Shown piece after piece: positions 23,640 to 33,400 of a DNA stretch of 37,771 bases. Source of the DNA: a virus; the IMG/VR virus record IMGVR_UViG_3300014838_000749, positions 1-37,771 of that record; one strand, written 5' to 3'. Below the pieces are notes generated by a model. It did no database searches. It was not told the origin of the DNA and saw nothing but the letters and a program-made list of their open reading frames with translations. Each line of letters begins with the position of its first letter. Within the stretch, counting starts at the first letter, position 1. The position numbers were made by a program, and so were the translations under genes.

Positions 23640-23843
23640 TTGCTAATCAATGATCGAGACAAACAACTGATACGTCTTGTACTCACTCTGCAAAACTCGA
23701 TGCTATTGGATCATATCGAAACTTGGCTGGCTACATCTAAAGAGTTTCTGCAGGGAAGTACACCATTAGAAGAGATGCGCAGAGGTAAGGCCGATGAGAT
23801 ATGGCGAGCTGCGCATCTACTTGGATCTGGGATTCCGATCTAA
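23640..23843 (+). CDS. Small helical protein, start uncertain
   Basis: 67 residues from TTG at 23640 (AGGTGA at 23630 upstream) or 75 from GTG at 23616, whose only site (AAGGG) overlaps it. Mostly helical and charged (DKQLIRLVLTLQNSMLLDHI, EEMRRGKADEIWRAAHLLG). Followed 29 nt later by the large Pro-rich gene. Function unknown. Confidence 0.5.
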   Translation: MLINDRDKQLIRLVLTLQNSMLLDHIETWLATSKEFLQGSTPLEEMRRGKADEIWRAAHLLGSGIPI

Positions 23844-23872
23844 TTTTTCCATGGAGTGAAAAATAAATAGTC

Positions 23873-26266
23873 ATGGCTGAAGAAAAGAATGCTGCTATTG
23901 GTAATCCGGACGATCGCACAGCCAGGGCTATGCAGCAACTGCTTGAGTTGGCAGGCGGTGCGGCTGCCACCACTGCTGCTACACGTTCTCTCTTAGGGCT
24001 CAATGAGTGGCTTACTAGACCATCATTCAAAAATAAGATCAAACCACGCAAGTCAGTCATTGAGCTCCCTTATTACGCTGGTGTAAAACCTGTCACACCT
24101 AAGCTAGCTATGGCTAAGATGGCATTGCCACCACGTGGTTATGGTATGGGTTATATGCCGCCTCCTGGTATCGCGCCCAATGTCCATACAATTCCGGCTA
24201 AGCGTTTGGGCAGGAATATTGATCCATCCGACAGCATGATGCGCCTGCAAAGCGACGCGTCTACCAATCCAGCGGCTGGCATCCCTAATAAGAATAACTT
24301 AGGTAGTACACAATATTCGAGCCCTGAAATTAAGAATCAAGTTGCGTATAACATGGCTAGGAATCGAGGTGAGAATCCTATAAATCCTGGTTATGCACGT
24401 GCCAATCCACCTAAACCTCCTGTGCCTAATCCGCCACCGCCGCCGGGGCATAACCTATCCTGGCAGTCATTACCCCCTGGATCACAGCCTCCGTCTTGGT
24501 CTCATGTCCCAACAGGTGGTAGATGGGATATGCAACCGCAGCCAGCGGCGCTACAAGGCCCTGGAAGAGCTGGACAGGCTCCATTGCTTCCAGGATCGTT
24601 AGCTAAGCCAATACCAACGCCGACCCCTACACCGGTTGGTGCAGTCGCTTCTAAACCATCATCGTTAGCTCTAAGTGGGCCGAGCGGTCTGCACGAACCT
24701 GGCCCTGGTGGTGCATACGCGGAGCGATCTCCTGGAGATGCAAAAGATCGTGCGCTTAGAGTGCCTGGCACTGTTTATGGCATGGCTGGAAATGGCGCAT
24801 ATCCTGCTGGTGATCCACGTCTTACTCAGGATTTTCGTCCTGGATTTTATGATGAGAAACCGGACGTATCTGAACAAGCGTCACAGACACCCTCAGTGCC
24901 CTCAGGACCGCTGCCGTACTATAAGAATCGTATGGTAGGTAAGAACCCCGTACAAGCTCCTACAGCGGCCCCTACAGCATCTAGACCGACATCGCCGCAA
25001 CCTAGTCCCGCTCCGGCTAACTCGGTACCAAATCCATTCGATATGACACCGATGAATAGAACTAGGTCGCCATTCCAAGATTTACCTCCATTTCAAAATC
25101 ACCTGCATGGTCCAAATGATTTATCTAAGATACCGAATGCTGGTGGAGTTGGTATGAACGTTCCCGGCGATAGTCCTGTAACTGAACCCGATAGCGCCCT
25201 ACCTCGTACTATGCCACTTTCAGAAATGTTTGGTCAGGACAGAGTGCCAAAACTACCAGGTGCGACCACATATAATCGAGGTGAATCCGAATGGACCGGG
25301 TCTGCTCGAGCACCATTAACATCTAAATCACTTAATACGACTGGTAGGCAACTTACTGCACCACCGGCAAAAGCACCTCCGTTGTGGACAAACCCAACAA
25401 GACCTAATCCTTGGGGGCCTCAAGCATCCAACGGTATTACTCGACCTAGTATAGGCGGATCGCAGCAAATTGGTGATTTGGCTATTAATTCTGGTCCACA
25501 TTATCCTAAGCCTAATATGGGCATGCCCGATATGCTTGGACTAGATCAAGGTATGAAGCTTGGGTGTTATCCTGGATGTTCTAAACCTAAAAAGAAAAAG
25601 AACAAGTTAGTTAAAAGAGCCGATCCTGTAGTCAATGAGCCTTCTGCACTTGCTAAGGGTTTAACCAGTTTCCTTGGGCTTGCTCGTAATGGACAACCTG
25701 ATTCTGGTCTTAGCGGATTACTACGTAGTCATTTGAATCCAGAAGATGCAACGGACATGTTACATATGCCATGGGCTTATGGTGCCGCTATTCCTGCGCT
25801 AGCCGGTGGGCTTTATGCTGGTTGGAAACCTGCTGATATGGCTTTTGATCATCTACGTAAATCAGATGACGAAGCCGCTATCGAAGATGCTAAGAAACGA
25901 TACGAGGAAGAACTACGCCAGCAAGCATTGGCAAAAGCTGGTGAAGCAACTCTTGATAGTAACTTTGAGAAGCTCGGAACGCTAGAGCCGTATGAGGGAT
26001 TACTAGCCGCTATCTTTGGTACATCAGCTCTAGGTACAGGTGCTTACGCTTATAATCAAGTATCTAAATCCAATTCTGCTAAGGTAATGGATGAAGCTAT
26101 CAAACAACGACAACGTGAGCTAATGATGCGTTCACCTAAGCCCTTTGTGGTCAAGCCTGTTCCTGTATATAGAAATGAAGTACCGCAAGAAGATGAAGAA
26201 GATATTAATAAGGAGCGACTAGGTGTGCCAGCACCTCCTCCTGATCTTCAAGGATCATTGCGGTAA
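23873..26266 (+). CDS. Large Pro-rich putative virion protein with two C-terminal membrane segments
   Basis: 797 residues. The N-terminal 100 residues include a Gly/Ala helix (ELAGGAAATTAATRSLLGL). Residues about 110-570 are low-complexity and rich in Pro, Gly, Ser and Asn, likely disordered. A short CYPGC and a Lys cluster (KPKKKKNKLVKRA) follow near 570-590. Two hydrophobic segments lie near 630-655 (WAYGAAIPALAGGLYAGW) and 706-730 (YEGLLAAIFGTSALGTGAY), separated and followed by charged helices. This build suits a minor virion protein that enters a membrane during DNA entry; inferred. The stop touches the palindrome at 26266. Confidence 0.7.
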   Translation: MAEEKNAAIGNPDDRTARAMQQLLELAGGAAATTAATRSLLGLNEWLTRPSFKNKIKPRKSVIELPYYAGVKPVTPKLAMAKMALPPRGYGMGYMPPPGIAPNVHTIPAKRLGRNIDPSDSMMRLQSDASTNPAAGIPNKNNLGSTQYSSPEIKNQVAYNMARNRGENPINPGYARANPPKPPVPNPPPPPGHNLSWQSLPPGSQPPSWSHVPTGGRWDMQPQPAALQGPGRAGQAPLLPGSLAKPIPTPTPTPVGAVASKPSSLALSGPSGLHEPGPGGAYAERSPGDAKDRALRVPGTVYGMAGNGAYPAGDPRLTQDFRPGFYDEKPDVSEQASQTPSVPSGPLPYYKNRMVGKNPVQAPTAAPTASRPTSPQPSPAPANSVPNPFDMTPMNRTRSPFQDLPPFQNHLHGPNDLSKIPNAGGVGMNVPGDSPVTEPDSALPRTMPLSEMFGQDRVPKLPGATTYNRGESEWTGSARAPLTSKSLNTTGRQLTAPPAKAPPLWTNPTRPNPWGPQASNGITRPSIGGSQQIGDLAINSGPHYPKPNMGMPDMLGLDQGMKLGCYPGCSKPKKKKNKLVKRADPVVNEPSALAKGLTSFLGLARNGQPDSGLSGLLRSHLNPEDATDMLHMPWAYGAAIPALAGGLYAGWKPADMAFDHLRKSDDEAAIEDAKKRYEEELRQQALAKAGEATLDSNFEKLGTLEPYEGLLAAIFGTSALGTGAYAYNQVSKSNSAKVMDEAIKQRQRELMMRSPKPFVVKPVPVYRNEVPQEDEEDINKERLGVPAPPPDLQGSLR

Positions 26267-26277
26267 TTAACGTTAAT
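26266..26277. promoter_or_regulatory. ATTAACGTTAAT palindrome overlapping a stop codon
   Basis: It begins on the last base of the preceding TAA stop. The next ATG is only 15 nt downstream, with the ribosome site in between, so this copy cannot be the -35 part of a promoter for a leadered message of that gene. Confidence 0.8.
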
Positions 26278-26292
26278 CCAGAAAGGATAGTA

Positions 26293-26793
26293 ATGTTTCA
26301 TTTTATCCTGCTCATCTTACTCATAGCACAAGATCCAGAAGCTCCGGTTATAAATCAACCGGAGCATCTTATTCCTACATGCCCAACAGTATCGAAGCAT
26401 ACCTGGGAACGAGTTCAAATACAGAGTATGGGTATAGCGCCGAAAGATCCGGCTGTAGATGATTTGATAGATAAACTCAACTCAGATAATTATGAGATGC
26501 GACGGTGTGCTAGTAGACAGCTAAAAAAATTGAAGCAGGATGTACTCCCCGCGCTATACTTCTATGAAGATTCCAAGTTCCCAGAAGTACGATTACGGGT
26601 TCGTACATTACTAAGACAGCTAGCTACATGCGAGAATTGTAAAGGTAATGGTAAGTGTATAAAATTCACACCAGACAAAGATAAAGCAATAATTACCTGT
26701 ACACTTTGTGGTGCACCTGAATACAACCACGGCAACGACTGTATTTGGTGTGATGGTACAGGATGTGATTTGCAGTTTGGAGAGTTATGGTAA
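26293..26793 (+). CDS. Secreted/anchored protein with HEAT-like repeat and DnaJ-like zinc motifs
   Basis: 166 residues. A hydrophobic N-terminus (FHFILLILLIAQ) looks like a signal or anchor. Residues about 55-112 form a HEAT-like unit (DLIDKLNSDNYEMRRCASRQ, then LPALYFYEDSKFPEVRLRVR), a style common in Planctomycetota proteins. The C-terminal 55 residues hold CENCKGNGKC, CTLC and CIWCDGTGCD, like the CxxCxGxG zinc modules of DnaJ. It may bind other proteins; no enzymatic motif is seen. AAAGGATAG precedes the start. Confidence 0.7.
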   Translation: MFHFILLILLIAQDPEAPVINQPEHLIPTCPTVSKHTWERVQIQSMGIAPKDPAVDDLIDKLNSDNYEMRRCASRQLKKLKQDVLPALYFYEDSKFPEVRLRVRTLLRQLATCENCKGNGKCIKFTPDKDKAIITCTLCGAPEYNHGNDCIWCDGTGCDLQFGELW

Positions 26794-26840
26794 ATCCCTC
26801 TGCCGCTTAATTTCTGAATAAAACCCGTCATAGTTATATG

Positions 26841-26898
26841 AGAAGACTTAGATGGTATGTACATGTAATGTACATCTTCTTAAGTCTTCTTTCTTTTT
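26841..26898 (+). terminator. Branched terminator-like hairpin
   Basis: Outer arms AGAAGACTTA (26841-26850) and TAAGTCTTCT (26881-26890) pair perfectly and are followed by TTCTTTTT. Inside, GATG and a TACAT/ATGTA duplication can form a second helix. It stands between two genes and could end or attenuate transcription. Confidence 0.6.
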
Positions 26899-26912
26899 CC
26901 TGGGAGGGTACA

Positions 26913-27260
26913 ATGACCGAGAAAGAGATATTTGAGACTATGATGCAGGATTCACTAGACCAGTTAGATCCGGGCGACATGCCGTCTGAGGAGGCATTTG
27001 CAGCTCTCGAGCCATCACTACGCATAGTGGCAAAGGAGCTGATCGCGAAGGCCGCCACTATATTGCAAGCCAGCGGGGTTTCATTGATCGCCGTCTTGGT
27101 AGACGCACAAGGCGCCAACGACAATGACATCTATGTCTCGTCGCTGATGTCGTTGATGATCCCCAAGAAGAAGAACACGTCCGAGTGGAGGCGAGCCATG
27201 CTCACCGCTGTGCACGAAGCATTGGTGAAGCGTTTGTTACAGCAGTCCGAACGGCCATAA
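26913..27260 (+). CDS. Unknown small protein
   Basis: 115 residues. ATG at 26913 follows GGGAGG; an upstream in-frame ATG at 26838 falls inside the hairpin. Acidic N-terminus (DSLDQLDPGDMPSEEAF), helical core (LRIVAKELIAKAATILQA), a strand LIAVLVDAQ and a basic C-terminus. Base composition is visibly richer in G/C than most neighbours. No family was recognised. Confidence 0.6.
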   Translation: MTEKEIFETMMQDSLDQLDPGDMPSEEAFAALEPSLRIVAKELIAKAATILQASGVSLIAVLVDAQGANDNDIYVSSLMSLMIPKKKNTSEWRRAMLTAVHEALVKRLLQQSERP

Positions 27261-27372
27261 CCGTTTCGGGCAGAGATATAAATGACAACAAAAACAATTG
27301 AATAGGATCTTCAAGGAAGACGGCGCTGACAGACGTAATTACCGACTAGTTGTGTTACTATATTAGTTGGTG

Positions 27373-27384
27373 ATTAACGTTAAT
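27373..27384. promoter_or_regulatory. ATTAACGTTAAT palindrome upstream of the RNA polymerase gene
   Basis: Symmetry extends to 14 nt. It lies 112 nt after the previous stop and 26 nt before the RNA polymerase start, so it is the copy best placed to regulate the polymerase itself. No other signal is evident in 27261-27372. Confidence 0.8.
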
Positions 27385-27410
27385 CCAGCCTTCCTTCAGG
27401 ATGAGTTGCT

Positions 27411-30400
27411 ATGCCAGATCCTTTGCTCGGTAACACCGATCCACTTGGTGTTACTCCATTACCGAATACATCCCCCGACCAGGGCTCTGCTCCCATTATG
27501 GGGGCAGAATCCCCTGGCCGTTCTTTTTTAGATGCTGGAGCTACTCGTAAGGCTATTTATGATAGGACATTGAAGCAAGTTGCATCGCTTAAACCAATGT
27601 CAAATCAGAAGTACACTCTAGCGCTAAAAGATATCAATTATGTTGATCCAGAAGACTTCTCTCTAGCTGAACAGAAGAAAGCAGTTCTTGAAGGTAGAAC
27701 TCTAGCACGAAGACTTAGAGGCACTTGGGATTTAACGGATAATCTTACTGGCAAATCAGTTTCAAGCAAAACGAGTACCCTCGCTGCAGTTCCGTACTAT
27801 ACCAATAGAGGTACGTTTATTCTGAACGGAAGTGATTACACACTAGCCAGTCAACTTAGGTTAAAGCCTGGGGTATATACAAGAAGAAAGGAGAACTCTG
27901 CAACTGAATCGCATTTCAACATTTTACCCGGGCAGGGTCTCTCACATCGTATTGGATTAGACCCCGAGTCCGGTGTATTCCATATGCAAGTTGGACAGTC
28001 AAAGTTATCACTAGTCCCTATCCTTCGCGCAATGGGAGTTAAGGATCAACAACTAAGAGAAGCTTGGGGTAATTTATACGGGGCTAATGCTTATAAAGCT
28101 GATGCATCTGCTGTAGGTAAATTGCATGCACGGCTTATTCGTGGGCCAAATAAAGCTACTGATGAAGGCGGTAAAGCCCAGCAACTCAGCGAAGCTTTAT
28201 CTAAGATGCCCCTTGATCCAGAAGTAACAAAGAGTACCCTCGGCGCTGCCTATGACCACATCTCACCTGATGTATATCTAGCAGCTACTAAGAAGTTACT
28301 AGGGTTAACTAGAGGAGAGGTTGAACCAGATGATAGAGATCATCTGGCTTATATGACGGTACATGGCCCTGAAGATTTGATCTCAGAGAGAGTAAGTAAA
28401 GATCAGTCTATGTTAAGGAAGGCATTGTGGAAGGCCACCATGAAAGGTGATCTTTCGGGGATGCCTACTGGACTATTTACTAAGTCGTTGCAGGCTGCAA
28501 TTATGGGGAGTGGGCTCGGAAATCCTTCAGAAGAGGTGAATCCGACGCAAGTACTTGAACAGATGGGACGTATATCAAGAATGGGTGTTGGGGGCATTCC
28601 TTGTAACTCCTTTGATACCATGGTGTTATGTCAAATCGGTTGGAAGTACTGGCCTGATGTTACCATGGATGATGAACTGGCGTGTAGTATTAATGGTCGG
28701 CTTGAATTCCATAAACCAATTGCATTGCATAGTGCTGATTACACCGGCGATATGTACGTGGGCGAGTCACAACGATTAGCGTATTGTGTAACACCCGACC
28801 ATAGGATGTGGACAACACATCAGTCAGGATCTAGCAAAAATCCAGGTAATTATATACCATGGCATTTTATTACAGCCTCGAATGTACATGGTAAATCTGT
28901 TAAGCATTTGATAACGGCCGGTAGTTACACTGGCGGTAATGATATTCCGTACATGGTGATTAACGTTAATCACCATGTACAATATCCATTTGACTTGTGG
29001 GCCGAGTTTCTTGGAACATATCTTGCAGATGGTAGCACGTACTATAATGAGGCTAAATCTAAGTATTCAATCGAAATAGCTAAGCGTAGATCTTGTAATC
29101 CAGATGAATATGATTTTATTGCGAAGCTACTCGATAAATTAGGTATCACCTGGACTTACTCTGGTGACAAACGATTCAATTTCTCAAGTAAATATCTAGC
29201 CCTGTATTTAAAACAATTTGGTACAGCACATTATAAGTATGTGCCTGATTATATTAAACAAGCTAGTCCCTATATTCGCCGTAAATTCTTCGATGCTATT
29301 ACTACAATGGATTGTGGTGGTAAGCGAGACGGTTATAGACGATACTCATCAGCATCGCAGCAACTTTGTGAAGACGTAGGTTTCATTGCTATAACACTTG
29401 GTTACTCTGTTACCTACAAAACTAGACAACGTAAAGATAAAAAGAAGCATAACGAATACCATGTGGTGATTCGAGAGGCCGATACAGGTTTTATTGAATC
29501 ACGTTACTGCAAAAATAACTATAGAACCATTGAATACAATAACAAAGTCTATTGTGCTACTGTACCTGGAGGCTTGTTATTTACTAGATATAAAGGCAAA
29601 ACATTATGGAGTGGTAACTCAATTGATGCAATCCCGAGTGAAAGTCGGTCAGTGCAGCCTTCTCATTTAGGTTTTGTTGACCCGATTTCGACCCCAGAAA
29701 ATATGCGCGCGGGTGTTGATTCACGCGTGTCTAATACCGCTATCAAGGGACACGACAATAAGCTTTACTCTAAGTTCATTGATGTAAAGACAGGTGAGGA
29801 GAAGATACTTAATTCCGGTAATCTTCTTAATTCTACAATTGCGTTTCCAAATGAACTTGAGAAGGGTGGGAGATTCGTCGCTGCAATGATCGGAGGGAAG
29901 ATTAAATATGTTCCAAGGGAACAAGTTGATTATACACTTCCGTCCATGGAGGATGCATTCGGACCAATATCTAATTTGGTTCCTATGAAGTCAGCAGTAA
30001 AAGGTCAGAGATTAAGTATGGGTGCCCGCATGAGTTTAGCGGGTAACTCGCACGTGCAAATCAGGCGTGCGGATAATAGTTTGTATAGGGGTAGTATTGC
30101 GGAATATGACTGGCAATCAGGTGATACCGCATGCTCGGTAGATAAGACTACACATATAGTAGCATGGAAGCCGGTATGGGCGAAAATTACACATTTAAAT
30201 GTATTGCCGATGTATCGTATCAAGTTGCGTAGCGGGAGAGAAGTAGATGCAACTATGGATCACAGCTTTGTAACTATGGGTGATGATGGTTCGCTGGTAA
30301 AGATTGCGACACAAGATTTACAAGTAGGTAGCGCAATACCATATATCGGCCACACACCAGAAATTGTCAACCCAGAACTTACACACTGGTCTGTACCAGC

Positions 30401-33400
30401 TGGTAATAAACATAACGCAAATCCGGCTACTGATCTACGTTTGGATTTTGATACAGGTTGGATTCATGGCTTATACGCAGCTGAAGGGCATATATGTATA
30501 GGATCTACCACATTCGCGGCGCTAACTCCACAGATTCGTAGGCGGGTAATTGATTTTTTTGCTGGTTATCATATACACGCAATGGAGATAGCTGGTCGAC
30601 CCGATAAGCAACTTGATCGTGCCGTTGTTAATTGGAAGCAATTTAGCATAAAGCTGGGCAGTGAGTTTGGTCAAGGATCTTACAATAAAAGATTACCAGA
30701 TTGGGTATTTACAGCGCCGATTGAGTATAGGCGCGGTTTACTAGCTGGTTATATGGCAGGAGATGGTGTTTTTGCAGTGCATCGAGCACAGGTTGCTGTG
30801 TCTGGTGGATCACGTAGTATTACATTGCGTAATGATTTATGTGATTTATGCGCTACCCTTAACATTGCTACTACAACTTATGAATCTATTGTAAATACAG
30901 GTCCTAAGCATTCCACCGTTACACAGTATACTTTTCGTATTCGCTCTGATGATGTACATAAACTACCAACACTAACACATCCTAGAAAGGATGGATTACT
31001 CAGAACATGTAAGTGGTCTGGGAAGAGATCTAGCGACTGGATACCAATGTACCCGTTGTTACGCGAAACTGTGAGAAAACTAACTAAAAGGAATGATGCT
31101 AATCGGGCACGTACTTATGCGAATTGTCATACACGTTCATCTTTACAATCACTACTTGGTGATACCGGTGAGTCACGAGCGCACCGTTGGATTAGATCCG
31201 CTGTGCGTTGGGATAAAATTGAAGCTATTCAGGAATTAAATGCTGCTGATTATATAAATGTATATGATCTTGATCTGGAAGATAATGTCTTTGTATGTAA
31301 TGGTGGTATTATTGTTCATAACACTACACAGGCTCTTCCATTGGTGGGAGCTGAAACTCCATATGTACAATCTGGAATTCCAGGATCAAACAATGAAAGT
31401 TACGAAGAATTATACGGAGAGCACCTCGGTGCTATAAAGACCGGACCTGGTGGATATGTAAAAAATGTAACACCAGATGGTATAGAGATTGAAGGACCGG
31501 ATGGAAAGATTGAGAAGCATGAGTTAGCGGTTAACATGCCTAATAACCGTAAAACAATGTTTCATCAAACACCAATGGTTAAGGTTGGACAACTACTTAA
31601 TCCTGGGCAGTTAATTGCAAGGTCGAATTATACGAATGAGAAGGGAAGTGTGGCGTTAGGAAAGAATATTAAAATAGCAATGGTACCGGGCTTTGGTGAG
31701 CATTCTAATTACGAAGATGCTTGGATTATTTCTGAGGGGGCAGCTAAGAAGTTTACATCTGAACACGCTTATCAGCATTCTGTTGATGCTGAAGAGGGCA
31801 CTCATTTTGGTAAGAAGACTTATATATCTGCTTTTCCATCGAAGTATCCCCGGGCTATACTGGATAACTTTGATGAAGAGGGTGTGATTAAACCAGGCAC
31901 AATTGTGCAGCCGGATGATCCTTTAATATTGGCTGTTAGAACTAAAGATCCGAATAGGTCACAGGTCTATCGCGGCCGTGGACCGAGTTTTAGTGATAAG
32001 ACTGAAACCTGGGATCATCATACTGAAGGGATTGTAACTGATATTGCGCACACAAAGGATGGACCGAAGGTAGTGGTGAAGACACATGCACCGGCTGAGG
32101 TAGGGGATAAGCTTTGTTTATCCGAGGATCACGATGTATTAACAAGTCGTGGGTGGAAACCGATAGCAACTATAGCATTTGATGACAAGATTTGTTGTTT
32201 AATAGATGGCTCTATTGTCTATCAATATCCGGTAGCTATTCATCGATATCCTACTGGTGGTTTAATGTATCACATTAAATCACAGCAGGTAGATTTATTG
32301 GTTACTGCAAAACATCGTATGTATGTACAACAGCGCGATAATGACAAATTTGAATTATTACCTGCCGAGTCAATTTTTGGTGCATACGTACATTATAAAA
32401 AGAACGGTAAGTGGATCGGACGTTCGCCAAAATATGTACGACTTCCAAGTTATTCGCAGAAGATAAGTAGATCCTATGCATCAGTAGTAACTATGTGCGG
32501 TATTAAACTCAGTACGATTACGTTTATGAAATTATTGGGCGCATTCTTATCTGAAGGATATTGTCTTAAGAATAAACATGGGCAAGGGCAAGGCATCGCT
32601 ATATGTCAAACGAAGCCAGGCGGCCGAAAAATATTTGAGACCGAGTTAATGCCAGAGCTAACCGCCGCTGGTTTACATTGTAGAATCAAATCTGACAGAT
32701 ATGTCATAAGCTCTAAAGCTCTATATATATATTTCAAACGTTTCGGTTATTGCAATGAAAAATATATTCCAGCACGTTTATTCAACTACTCACCTAGGTT
32801 GCTTCAACATCTGTTTCAATGGTTAAATTGGGGCGATTCGTATAGCAAGGGGAGCCGCATTGAGTATTACACATCGTCCCAGCGCCTTGCTGATGATTAT
32901 CAACGGTTATGTCTACATCTTGGTAAAGCCGCTAACATTAGTAAAACTGACCGAGCGGCCTGGAAAGCAATAAAAGGTCATACCTATTACTGTAATGATT
33001 ACTATCGCGTGAGCGTTATTAACAATAAACTTACGCCATCGGTTAATTATGCTAAAGTATTTCGTCCTGATCGAACTACTAAGCAGGAAGAAACATGGAT
33101 AGAGAATTATGATCGGGCAGTATATTGTCTATCTGTCCCGGGTGAAGTATTTTATGTTCGTCGTAATGGCAAACCTGTATGGACTGGTAATTCAAATCGA
33201 TTCGGCGGAAAAGGATTAATTGCGGATATTGTACCTGATGAGCACATGCCCAAAGACGAGGAAGGTAACACCATCGATTTATGCTTTAACCCCGCTGGCG
33301 TGATTACTCGGACGAATCCGGCAGCAGCTTTAGAATTTGCATTAGGTAAAATTGCGGCTAAAACAGGCAAACCTTATAAGATTCAAGACTTCAAGGACAT

